Source of the DNA: Biomphalaria glabrata
Taxonomy: Eukaryota > Mollusca > Gastropoda > Planorbidae
DNA length: 64,000 bases
Direction of reading: 5' to 3'
Assembly: GCF_947242115.1 (NCBI RefSeq)
Contig: NC_074713.1
Location: 6,886,001 to 6,950,000, forward strand
The position numbers and the translations under genes were made by a program. Positions 54,378-64,000 of this stretch are shown here, one piece after another; positions within the stretch are counted from its first letter, which is position 1, and each line of letters begins with the position of its first letter. The notes beneath the pieces are model-generated. The model had not been told where the DNA came from. It saw nothing but the letters and a program-made list of their open reading frames with translations, and did not search any database.

Positions 54378-55431
54378 TATATATATATATTTATATATAG
54401 AGAGAGAATAAATATATAATATAAATAGAGTTAGAGAGAGAGACACAGAGAGAGTATATGAGGAAATAGACTATAAATACATATTGCAAAAGTGAATCTA
54501 CTTCTTTTAATACAAATAAAAAAAAATTAAGTAACACAGTTACACAGATATAATTTATTAGCAATTACATAGTGATAGTGGTATACAACGACAGTGCTCA
54601 CTGTCCAAGGGAGGAGAAAGCCCAAAAACTGCGTTCAATATAGGAGTGAGCATGAAGTGACCCGCTTTATTTTAAAATAAAATCTTGACTATGAGCGGTA
54701 ATTCAAAGGAATACAGCTGTTTTTATAGTCCTTTAGTTGCAGAATAAGAATCTGCTTTCAGTTTTTTTGTAAGTTAAACTTTCACCAAATAAAAAAATAA
54801 AATAAAAATTTGACCTAGATCTAGTTCCCGTAAGTCGGTGTTCAGATATAAGAATCTACTATACTGACTATAGATCTAGATCTACACAATTTAACACATC
54901 CCTTCATCAGAGTCAGTCAGAGACTTTTTTTTTTTACATTTAGAATACATCTCTCTTAAAAATTTAATATTAATTCTCTTGACTTAAGTTGAGGGTCTCT
55001 TATGTACGTATTACGTGATAACCGTTATGTTTGATTCTAGTCTACTTCTAGCTCTGGGCCTGGGTCAGACAAAGATCTAGAATCTAGATTCATTCTAGAT
55101 TCTAAATTCTATGACTATTTACACGTTGTAGACGTAGATAGAGCCTATACATTGAAATGCAGGTTGTGGCTCAATGCTAATAGACGGTTGGCTGCCTATT
55201 TTATTTTTAGTTAAAACTTTTTATTTTTAAACAAAAAGCATGGATAGTGAATCTAAAATCTATTCTAGATCTAAAAATTAAGAGCGATCAAAACAATGCA
55301 TAATGATAATAATTAGATCTATTAACAACAAACAATCAAGTTGTATTAAAATATCTAGATCTACTCTATATTAAAAATTATTGAAAAAAAAAATTGCTAT
55401 AATAATCTAGACTACCTGACATCGTTGCCAT
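48003..55431 (-). CDS. C19orf47: C19orf47-like SAM-domain protein, complete
   Basis: Orthologue of the human uncharacterised, probably nuclear protein C19orf47. Eight exons join in phase on the minus strand: 55431-55416, 52622-52420, 50618-50528, 50361-50272, 49557-49442, 49342-49090, 48647-48489 and 48187-48003, giving 370 residues. Residues 1-73 are a SAM domain starting MATMSETSYWLNFFTKAGIP and including AHYAVMFTDNRITREMLLDL and MGITRLGDVIAILKHAKDVY, very close to the human sequence. AASRM follows, as in human. The rest is low-complexity, Ser/Lys-rich, with five repeats of a short motif: VFERLG, VFSRLGG, LKERLG, VQDRLG and a C-terminal VFSRLGKK. The block LPYAGVLKN matches human LQYAGVLKK. 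The 16-base first coding exon is confirmed by phase. Intron 1 holds a SINE and two unexplained frames; intron 2 holds a LINE. Function is unknown; SAM suggests oligomerisation. Confidence 0.94.
48706..48860. repeat. Possible non-autonomous element or SINE remnant
   Basis: GCAGGGGCATAGCTAGGAAT, then GGGGGCTCAACCTCTTTGGG and GCCCCTGCATTTTGCGTAAT, then CTCTGGGGGCCCCCCTCAAG. It is GC-rich against an AT-rich intron and resembles a gastropod repeat with a GGGGCGTAGCTAG end. No opposite end or target duplication was found. Confidence 0.35.
51010..52375 (-). mobile_element. 5'-truncated LINE, C-terminal half of RT
   Basis: Minus-strand frames cover the second half of a non-LTR reverse transcriptase. 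A left piece near 52130-52370 reads FRKYRSCETQLIGLIDDFSK and ILLDFSK. The main frame 52008-51304 starts MGPLLFFIYINDLPNCI, contains the catalytic FADD box (VRLFADDCIIYR) and KYLGVIINEKLSW, and ends in YASSVWDPSTQENIKKLEQT and RRLKSK. After a shift near 51304 the tail reads SCFPSAIRAWNGLPELA and LAEFKSLVNMHD then stop. This is jockey/CR1-like. It sits in intron 2 of the C19orf47-like gene in the same orientation. The 3' end GAAGTAACGTCTGTATTATA is also found alone at 22243. Confidence 0.88.
52685..53054 (+). repeat. tRNA-derived SINE, family 2, copy 3, tail module doubled
   Basis: Head GGCGTGGTGGCTGAGTGGTA, B-box GGTTCAAATCTC, GTGAAGATTGGGGATTTTTT, CTCTAATGGGTACCTGAATT, GTGCTGGCAACATGGCACAT. 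The tail module (CCATAGAAA...GATTACCTTTACATCATCTGCCCTA) occurs twice, at about 52915-52960 and 52981-53027, before GATCGCAAGATTTAAAAGGG. It lies in intron 1 of the C19orf47-like gene, antisense to it. Confidence 0.82.
53573..53845 (-). other. Unrecognised 90-codon open frame
   Basis: A minus-strand frame beginning MGMNCRGRLKQQLDIHGYRE and continuing KKLPSALEKQIKITGTYLKL, lysine-rich with no membrane segment or known motif. A TATA-like TTTTTATATGGG lies just before its ATG. It is inside intron 1 of the C19orf47-like gene on the same strand. It may be a chance frame, an unannotated exon or a retrocopy remnant. Confidence 0.25.
53978..54253 (+). other. Unrecognised 91-codon open frame
   Basis: A plus-strand frame beginning MITPDELAVRNGIHYKRLVS, hydrophilic, with no motif I recognise. 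It starts 132 bp from the divergent frame at 53845 and is antisense to the C19orf47-like intron. Evidence for real coding is weak. Confidence 0.2.
54331..54412. repeat. AT-rich microsatellite cluster
   Basis: Interrupted (AT)n runs broken by single A or TTT, followed by GA-rich sequence (AGAGAGAG near 54400 and 54433). Confidence 0.85.
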
Positions 55432-56294
55432 TTTCTTTTCGTGTAGATCTAGATCTATATCTAGGTCAGCGATGGAGATATTCCGTCACAATAAATTGAC
55501 TATAAATCAACGCTGTGCTCAGTCGAACCAAAAAAAATCGAACTTATGGTTATCTATAGCCAGGCATAAGAAAAAATAAGAAACCAAAATCAAAAGTAGA
55601 TATTCTAGATTAGAGAGCTCTATTCTAGATCTAGATCTAGATCTAGACACTAGGAAAAAAAAATCACTAAGCGAAACTACAAATTATTTCGAAAAAAAAG
55701 GATCATTATTAGATCTAGATCTAGGTCTCTATTCACTATATCATATTCATATCCGATATCGATTGTCTATTCAGATAGTCTCTGAGATAGACTTTGAGTC
55801 ACTTTGACTTAGTCCTCTTAGTATCATACTAAGACATCTAGATCTAGATAGTTAGACTTGTTGACTTGTCACTTACTCAACTTACTGACTTAGTTATTAC
55901 TTAGTCTAGATCGTAGTCTAGAGTACAGATTAATCATTACCAGAGCAGATCTAGTGAGATCCTTCCTACACGAGGTGACTAGGAGGTAGATCTACACTAC
56001 ATTATCTATCATCTAGTGACCTAGTCCCTAGTCACTCCACTGCAGTCTGTCTGACTCCAGTGTCACTGTCTCGCCTAAATGACCTAATGCCTAATCAATC
56101 ATATTATATATTTCATTATATTCTTATTGTAGTCAACTGTAGACCACTGTAGTGTCAGTGACTCCTCACACTCATACTCATAACGAGTTCCGTCTATCTA
56201 CTCTAGTCTAGACTCTACAGTATACTCAAGCCCAAGCCTACTGTCACTTAAGATCTAGTCTAGATCTTTTATACTTGGCCATCGAGTTATAATA
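55432..56294. promoter_or_regulatory. Probable bidirectional promoter
   Basis: 863 bp separate the start codons of the C19orf47-like gene (minus) and SLC4A1AP (plus). The interval is unusually rich in AGATCTAGA, TCTAGATC and CTAGTC motifs and has no obvious TATA box near either start. It must hold both 5' UTRs and transcription starts unless distant non-coding first exons exist. A shared promoter is an inference from spacing. Confidence 0.55.
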
Positions 56295-59200
56295 ATGAAC
56301 ACAGACATGATGGTTGACATGGAAAATAATGAAGAATCTAGATTATCTAGATCTTCTCAAGATCAAATTAACTCAAAATCTAATGCTTCTCTTGTACCTG
56401 ATTTTGTGCCTGAGATGAATTCTGAACAGACAAATCATAATGATGTAGTAACACAAGAAGAAAAAGATAATTTATATGGAAATGGACCTGGAAGTGACAG
56501 TATAATGGTAGAGATGAACTTGAGGGACACAGCAAGTTGTGAAGTCAATAATAAAGCGACAAATGAATTTGCTCTTCCTACTCCTCTATCATCGGAATTG
56601 AAGAAAGTGAAAGATCTCAAAGACAAAGCAATGAAATCAAAAAGTGACATTCCCGAAAGGTCCAAAACCAAAAAAGTTCATGATGATAAAGAAATTATTA
56701 CACCCGAAAGTAGTAGCATAAATATTTCTTCATTTTACAAGGAGCCAGAGTGGAGCGGTTTGTGTGAAGCTGATTACACTTTTGATGTGCTGAAAAATGG
56801 AAGCATTATTGACACTGTTTCATTAAGTAATAAACCATTTTATCTATTTGGTCGTCTTCCTAGTTGTGATGTGACACTTGAGCATCCATCACTGTCACGC
56901 TATCATGCTGTTGTACAATATGCTGCTAAATCTACTGCTTCATATGAAAAAGGATGGTATATTTATGATTTAGATAGTACTCACGGAACATGGGTTAACA
57001 AAAATAAAATTTCCCCTAAACTTTACTACAGACTCAAAGTTGGATACATTGTAAAATTTGGTGGCAGTTCAAGGCTTCACATACTTCAGGTTTGTTTATT
57101 TTTAGCTCAGAATATTATAAAATGTTTTATAAGTTTAGTGTTACGTAGTGTGTGTGTTTGTATTGGTCAATGAACTCTGATGTAGCCATAAGTAGGTTTG
57201 ATGCAGATGAAAAGGGATAAAGTAGTACAGTTTACCCTTGATATTCCAAAACAATCATTAATCCAACACAACACCAACTCAGTGACAATGCATGATGACA
57301 ATGCATGATTCTCCTGCATATGTGTTTTGACACACAAGTCTCATCTCTGCTTCTTGCTGTGTTAAAGATGGCTGCCTGGTTGTGCGGTATGCATGCTGGA
57401 CTGTCGTTCAGACTTCTTGATGGTCCCGGGTTCATAACCTGCCTACTGCAACCCCCAATGTCCAGCAGGAGGTTTGGACTAGGAATTAAATTATCTTCAA
57501 CTCTGAAAGAACATTCGAAACATGTAAAACAAAAACATTTTACAAACATAATTGGTGATGTATTCTTGATTGTCTTTTTGTCATTACTATTAGATAGTTT
57601 ACTTACCATTTTTTTTTTTTAGCATTGGCAAGTGTGAGCTTAAAACATGTCTTCCTGAAAAATGTTAAATTGTATAATTAAGAGGTTTGACCAATGTAAA
57701 ATTCCCACTGCCATTTCTTTAATGTATGACATCAGGCGATATATTTACTCTTTATGACATTATGAAAAATAGGGAGTAAATAGAACATTTTTTGAAACCC
57801 ATTGGAGACCAGATCAAGAGAAAAACAGTTTTGAAATCATGCAAATATCTATAAGTTGAGGAAAGTTTTTGTATTTTTTTAGAACAATACATTTTTCTAT
57901 TTTGTCTCTTATTTCTGATGTGCCCTGCTTATTAACTATTTGCCATTGTTGCATTATTGCCCTTTTAAAACAATTGAACTGTACATAATATTAAACTAGG
58001 GCCCAGCAGAAGATGAAGAAGAAGAGTCAGATTTAACTGTTACGGAAATGAAAGCACAGAAAGAAAAATTACAAAAACAGGCAGAAATTCTTCGACAGTT
58101 AGAAATGCAAGAAGAAATGAGAAGAATACAGGAGGAACAAAAAATATTAGAAGACAGAGGATGTAGTTGGGGAATGGGTGAGAGCTTTGATACATTATCA
58201 GTAATCTACTGTGAAATATTCATTTTTGTTTTCATAAATGTTTACAATTTATTTATTTATTAGTTTTTGAAATATCCGATTTTGTTTTCATATATGTTTA
58301 GAATGTATTTATTTATTAGTTTGCAAAAATTGAGAAAAATAATGTATGGAATATTAGAAATAGAGACAAATATTTGTACCAGGAGATGCTTTACAGCTTG
58401 GTAGCTTTGTTAATTGGGTCTTGGTTTGTTCATTTTTAAATTTCAAAAGTATTTTTGTTGGTCTGTATTTAATTATAAATTGTCTTTCTCTAGTGCACCA
58501 AAATTGCTTGCCATGATCAGTTATAGTTGTAATGCATCTCTCTTTCTTTCTTTCTCTCTCTCTCTCTCTTTCTTTCTCTTTTTTTCTCTCTCTATCTCTT
58601 TCTTTCTGACACGGACACTTAGAGAACAACACTCTCTTTAAACAAGAATATTTCCAATAAAATTTACAGTTAAAATTATTTGAAAACTACACTTAATGTT
58701 AAGGTGAAACTTATACTCGAACATGCCTTTAGGTTATTAGAATGAAGACAAAATACCAAGTTGTCACCTTACTCTGTACAATCTTTTATTTGTAGGGGAG
58801 GATGCAGAGGACACTGGCGAAGGAGAAAACAATTTTGCCTCTCTGGTTGCTGAAAATGAAAGTTTGTATATTGATGATCCTAAGAAAGCATTGAAAGGAT
58901 TTTATGAAAGAGAAGGTGCTCACTTCATTTTTACATCATTCTTTAATTTTTGTTTCATTATAAATTTATGTTCAACTTTTACATTTCTAACTAAACACTG
59001 ATCATGCTGTAAAACTAAACAAGGTCTGTGAATGATTATGTTTCTCTAGTATAAGTAAGGGGTTCAGTAACTTTGGATTAAAGTACATAATTTCAGAGGA
59101 TCTGGTTTTTTAAATGTAATTGGGGATTTTAAAAATGTGTATTTTTACATGATCATGAGTCCAGCTAGCTTCATTTGTTGACATTTGTAGTCGACATTGT

Positions 59201-62200
59201 GATGACTTCTCGATAGAAACTGGTCAACTTGAAATTCCCTACCCCAGTGACTGCAAGAAACTTTACAAAATACAAATTTTGTTTTTGTTTTTACTAGGAT
59301 GTGATCTTCCAGATTATCAGTTCACTGAAGTTGCACAGGGTAAACATAAATGTAGACTTGAGTAAGTAATTGTTTAGTAGATCAAAATAAATAGTTCTGG
59401 AATTAATAGTTAGGGTTCACAGTAGTTTTAGATACTAATGAAACATTTAGCTACTACCATTCTTTTTTCTTTATAGGACACGACTATCATGTCAGAAATC
59501 TTTCTGTCAAACATTTGTACACACACATTTTCTTTTATTTTTATGTGGGATGTGTGACTGAAAGGCCAAAATCACTGGCTACTTGCTACCTAACATGGGG
59601 TCTGAAGTTTGAATCCCGACTCAAGTAGCGTTGTGTTTTCTGAGCGCCTAAGGCTGCATGAAAACCTTCTCCCAGATACTCCCTCCCCTCACTGGGATTG
59701 CACTATAGCGCACTGAGCTTGCTGTAATATGCGCTTTATAAAAGCAATTAAAAATAAATTTAAAAATTATAAATATTATTATTTTTACTAAGAAAATATT
59801 TTCATTATCACAATGTATTGACATATGGAACACAGCTTGTTTTGACTTTATTCCATAGATTGCCAGTTGATGGACCAAATGGAGAAGAACTTATAGCAGA
59901 AGCTGTTGTATCGGGGAAAAGAAAAGATGCAGTAGTTGCATGTGCCTTAGAAGCATGTCGTATTCTGGATAGATTGGGATTATTACGATCCTCAACTCAT
60001 GGTAATATCAAATGTTATCAAATATGCTACTACATGTACTATTTGTATTTACTGAAACATATCTTCTTATCTTATATATAAACATATAAACACTTAACTG
60101 TAATTACTCCTTAAAAAAATACACACATAGACAAAAAAAATTTTTTATTAGTACATATGCTAAGATCAGCATTACAAGAACTCTCTTTCCATATTTTATT
60201 TTGTCTGATTGGTCAAGAAAACCAATGATTTAGTTTAATTTAAAACTTAGATTTAACTTGAACAACTGAATAAACACATGCAAATTTATTGGCCATTGTG
60301 ATCAAATAGTTGATACTTTTCTAGGTTTGTATAATGCCCTGAGAATGTCACTCTATTTTTCGTTCTAGCACAACAAAGCCTACTATTTCTAACTTGGTGA
60401 TAGTCTTATCTATAAATTATAAGACTTGATAGCATGTGTAAGAGCATTGAAATCTTTTTTTTTAGTGACGGCTGTTGACTTAGTTCTTCTAATTATATTC
60501 TAAGCCCCCATACAATTTTAACATGTGAAATACATTTTTTTTATTTATTCATTTGTGTAAAATGTTCATTTTATTAATTATTATTAATGTGTATCCATTT
60601 TATAGAAAGCCGAAAACGCAAGCAGAAAAAGTGGGAAGATGATGATTACTATGACAGTGACGAAGACACATTTCTAGATAGAACTGGAACAATAGAGAAA
60701 AAACGAGTGATGAGAATGAAGAAAGCTGGTAAAGATGACCCAGAAACTTATGAAACTTTAGTAAGTTATTGATATAAAGAACAGATGTGTTCATTTATAT
60801 ATATATATATGTAACACTATGAATAAAACATACAAATAAATAGGGATTCATCTTAAAAATTAAATGTTTTAATTTTGTTAACAGATTTTTATTTGGTTAT
60901 TTCATTCCTAAATAACTTTAGTTTATAAACATTTCCCTTTTCAGTTAGAAAAGTATAATGCAGTCACAGGTGAAATCAGAGACATTGAAAACAAACTACA
61001 AAAAGCCAAAGCAGGTAAATATAAGTGTGATTTTGTTTTCTTTACTGAATTATATTACATTGGTTAGGGTCACAAAGAAATTGTAATCTGTTATTTCCAG
61101 TAGGAATTCACAAAAACATTCCACGATTCAAGGAGTTCCTGATAACTAAATAAAGAGATTTGAGATGATAACCAAATAATGAGATTTGAGATGATAACCA
61201 AATAATGAGATTTGAGATGATAACCAAATAATGAGATTTGAGATGATAACTAAATAAAGAGATTTGAGATGATAACCAAATAATGAGATTTGAGATGATA
61301 ACTAAATAAAGAGATTTGAGATGATAACCAAATAATGAGATTTGAGATGATAACCAAATAATGAGATTTGAGATGATAACTAAATAAAGAGATTTGAGAT
61401 GATAACCTAATAAAGAGATTTGAGACTATAACTAAATAAAGAGATTTGAGATGATAACTAAATAAAGAGATTTGAGATGATAACTAAATAAAGAGATTTG
61501 AGACTATAACTAAAGAGATTTGAGAAGATAACTAAATAAAGAGATTTGAGATGATAACTAAATAAAGGGATTTGAGATGATAACTAAATAAAGGGATTGT
61601 AATGAATATCTTCCAGAAGATAAAATATTGGAAATGACGATAAGATAGAGGAAAGTAAAATCTTAACACTAGTTGTTCTTATTTAAATAAATCTAGTTCT
61701 ATAACATTGAATTATTACATTGGGAAAATGTACTTTTATTGTTTACTTCCATGTATTGTGTTTCAATTTATTGAAGTTCAAATTATGGTTTCATTGCCTG
61801 TTTTCCTGTTATTCTTATGTTTTCTTTCATTATTGTTCCATATCACCCTCAAGTGGAAATAGATGTTTCACTAGATTTAGCATCTACTCATTGAAAGTTC
61901 TCATAATGTGACACTAGCAATCTTAGCATTTTATTGTGTTTTTTACTTACACTTTTATAGAGATCTGTCCTTTTTTTTAGAAAATGTTGTATTTGAAATT
62001 AACATTTTATTTCATAAAAAATTGGGCAAATCAGTTAAAAAAGAAGATTTAAAAGCATTTAAGTTTTTTTTTTCTAGATTCAGAAGCTCTGGCATCAGAT
62101 GAACTTGATGAACTGGATGCCTACATGGTGTCCATTAAATCTGGAGTCATGGACACTAAAACAAGAATGCAGTTGAAGGGAAACTTACTGAAGTTAAAGG

Positions 62201-62270
62201 GAGAGGAACAAAAGCTGAGGAAACTGGTGAATGTTGTAAAACCACCAACATTGCCTCCCTTGAAGCCTTT
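56295..62270 (+). CDS. SLC4A1AP: Kanadaptin, FHA-domain protein, 3' end outside window
   Basis: Nuclear FHA protein first described as a kidney anion-exchanger adaptor. Eight exons join in phase: 56295-57089, 58000-58177, 58796-58915, 59298-59361, 59859-60001, 60606-60760, 60945-61014 and 62078-62270, giving about 572 residues and ending in phase 2. Human kanadaptin is near 800, so the C-terminus is beyond the edge or in an unseen exon. Residues 1-145 are acidic and disordered. The FHA domain (about 150-265) opens with EPEWSGLCEADYTFDVLKNG and carries the phosphopeptide-binding signature FGRLPSCDVTLEHPSLSRYH, then DLDSTHGTWVN and VKFGGSSRLHILQ. Next come GPAEDEEEESDLTVTEMKAQ, a coiled coil rich in E/K/Q, the block SLYIDDPKKALKGFYEREG, a dsRNA-binding-like segment (LPVDGPNGEELIAEAVVSGK), a basic/acidic stretch (RKRKQKKWEDDDYYDSDEDT) and a final coiled coil. 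Confidence 0.96.
57367..57545 (+). repeat. tRNA-derived SINE, family 1, copy 5
   Basis: GATGGCTGCCTGGTTGTGCG head, B-box-like GGGTTCATAACC, GGAGGTTTGGACTAGGAATT, CTTCAACTCTGAAAGAACAT and ACATGTAAAACAAAAAC end. Nearly full length, in SLC4A1AP intron 1. Confidence 0.85.
58543..58608. repeat. CT/CTTT simple repeat
   Basis: A polypyrimidine tract of TTTC and CTCT units in SLC4A1AP intron 2. It makes both strands open for about 70 codons, so those frames are artefacts. Confidence 0.9.
59566..59757 (+). repeat. tRNA-derived SINE, family 3
   Basis: B-box-like GTTTGAATCCC, then GACTCAAGTAGCGTTGTGTT, TTCTGAGCGCCTAAGGCTGC, CTCCCAGATACTCCCTCCCC, and an end in GCGCTTTATAAAAGCAATTA. The middle matches part of the composite repeat at 29431. 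It lies in SLC4A1AP intron 4, about 100 bp before the exon at 59859. Confidence 0.7.
61133..61600. repeat. Minisatellite, 26-bp unit
   Basis: About 18 copies of GAGATTTGAGATGATAACTA plus AATAAA in SLC4A1AP intron 7. Two subtypes, CTAAATAAAG and CCAAATAATG, fall in blocks: CCAAATAATG dominates the left half and CTAAATAAAG the right half. A few units are shortened. Confidence 0.95.
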
Positions 62271-64000
62271 GTAAGTATACACATGGACACACCTACTCAA
62301 CACACATATACAACATGACCAGACTTGTATATAATATTAACCTGTTCAACTTTTTCTCTGTGGCTTTTTAATTTAGAAAGTGACAATTTATGTGTTCATA
62401 AATTATTTTCATTTTTTATAGCATTAATTCTTTTCTGTTCTGTGGCATTTTACGCCTCAAGAGACAATTTTTTCCCTTTGCAATGAGGCCAATCCTTGAT
62501 ACACAGCAATGGTCACAGGTTGGGCTCATGTTATCACCAGGAGCCGTTGTATAGCATTAATTATGCCCTTGTTTATTCAAGAGCTTTAACAGCAGTGATC
62601 AATGAAATAAAAAAAAAAACATTGCATAACCAAGACTATTTCATTTTTAAACCAAGTTTTTTTTAAAATTTATTTTAAGATCTGTCCCTTTCCCTTCAGC
62701 TCCTCTACAGAATGGAAATTCTAATTGGGAAAGGACCAACCAGCATGTGACAACAGACTTTTGTAACTCTATCAAATTTCAGCTTCAGAGCTGAAGCAGC
62801 ACACCTTTATTAAGTCTAAGACAAAAACACATTTGGCATAATGTTAAAACACTTTACAAAATGTTTGCTTATTCTTTACAGAACTTAAAATGGGTGTTTG
62901 TTGTGTTGTTTTTATTTTAATTTGAGAGTCAATATAGACTATTGAAGTTTTAGCTGTCTCTCAATTTGCACACACATTTACAGGTTTGTAGTAACACATT
63001 GTAGAAATTAATTTGATTAGGGTTTAATATTTCAAACAAAATGAAATAAATATTCCAACAAAGAAAAATGTACATCAAACATAAATCACTTGTAAAAAGG
63101 AAATTACGACCCTTCCTTTTTGTTGTAATATTTTTGTCCTACTGACCCGGGGATTGTTACAAAAATATCTCATCAAGGACTTCCCGACATTTCTATTGAC
63201 CAACTCCTATGCTACTAAACCTGGCCTAACACCCACAATAGCAGCAATATGCAAAATTGAGCTTGACAGTATGTCATTACAAAACAAACATTATCGAACA
63301 TAAGTTATAGGATTACAATTGAAGCTTTCATTTTCTTGAAAGTTACCCCTAAAGTTAACCTGCTGTAGTCTGTCTTTTCTATTGGTATAAAATTGTAGCT
63401 GTCTCCAGACACATCTCAACATCAATATCAAGATATACCACATATATTTTTTTTTTTTGAAGATACCAAATTCATTAGAATAAATATATATTTGACAAGT
63501 TGCATTTGGAGGATTACACTTGATGTGAAAATAATGTATTATTAAACAGTCTGCTGTATCCATATCTGATCAATAAACCCACTAAAATTTCACAATAAAA
63601 TGTATTATAAATATATTTTGACTCTTACAAAAATGATTCTTTTTCTTTTATTTTAATAGTTTCTGTCCTCTATAATAAAATATGAATCGTTGTTTCAGTA
63701 TGAATTGTTCATCAAAAAGTTGAAAAAAAAAAATGTAAATGATTTTTTCCACTTCCACTAGAAGAAATGTTAGTCTTGTTATAACTGAAATGAAATGGCA
63801 CATATGGGTGGCTTATTTGTTTCTTTTTTTGTTTATTGTTGTTATATACAAAATGTCCGCCCAGCATGAGGTTTGTAAGACTAAAATATATAGAGAGGAT
63901 TTGGGTTAACACCATTGAGTTTGAGACCCAAATCTAAGGATCAAAGATAGAAAGTGTTTGTATGATATGATTCATTAGCAAAATGGATTATTTTGTTAAG
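62271..64000. other. SLC4A1AP intron or 3' region, no exon seen
   Basis: AT-rich DNA to the window edge. The next SLC4A1AP exon must restore phase 2, and I could not find a convincing acceptor with conserved coding here. No other gene or named repeat was recognised. Confidence 0.4.

Noticed and set aside
58354-58641. Frames of 75-92 codons in SLC4A1AP intron 2
   Set aside because: They span a CT/GA simple repeat and are low-complexity on both strands.

Overview
The window looks like nuclear DNA of a freshwater pulmonate snail (Hygrophila, most likely planorbid or physid). This rests on five mollusc-like genes with short exons in long AT-rich introns, on tRNA-derived SINE families I associate with heterobranch snails, and on many TCTAGA/AGATCT motifs. 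No species-level evidence was tested; the placement is from pattern recognition.

Five host genes are supported by assembled exons with matching splice phases, and they alternate strand along the window. (1) ITPK1, inositol-tetrakisphosphate 1-kinase, + strand, coding 9195-26904; the N-terminal exon is missing, so the start is unseen. (2) A RAMAC-like activator of the mRNA cap methyltransferase, - strand, coding 32076-31597, with a probable 5' UTR exon near 36335. (3) SYNJ2BP, a tail-anchored PDZ protein of the mitochondrial outer membrane, + strand, 40465-44165, complete at 143 aa. (4) A C19orf47-type SAM-domain protein, - strand, 55431-48003, complete at 370 aa in eight exons. (5) SLC4A1AP (kanadaptin), an FHA-domain nuclear protein, + strand, from 56295; it runs off the window after about 570 residues. 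Genes 4 and 5 are head-to-head with 863 bp between start codons. Genes 1/2 and 3/4 are tail-to-tail. The genes do not form one pathway; this is an ordinary stretch of conserved housekeeping loci.

The first 9 kb and the introns are full of repeats. There are eight minisatellite arrays with units of about 26 to 55 bp, the largest being 1.5 kb of a 39-bp unit inside ITPK1 intron 1 (as numbered from the first visible exon). There are 5'-truncated LINE fragments of several families, including a 1.3-kb piece in a C19orf47-like intron, plus a decayed hAT transposase, at least three tRNA-derived SINE families and a composite repeat.

The most striking element is a complete 200-bp non-autonomous hAT at 3226-3425. 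It has 8-bp target-site duplications, and its left end closely resembles SPIN-type elements known for horizontal transfer between animal phyla. I found no CRISPR array, no functional tRNA or rRNA gene, and no wholly new gene system. Most long open frames over the minisatellites are artefacts of unit lengths divisible by three.
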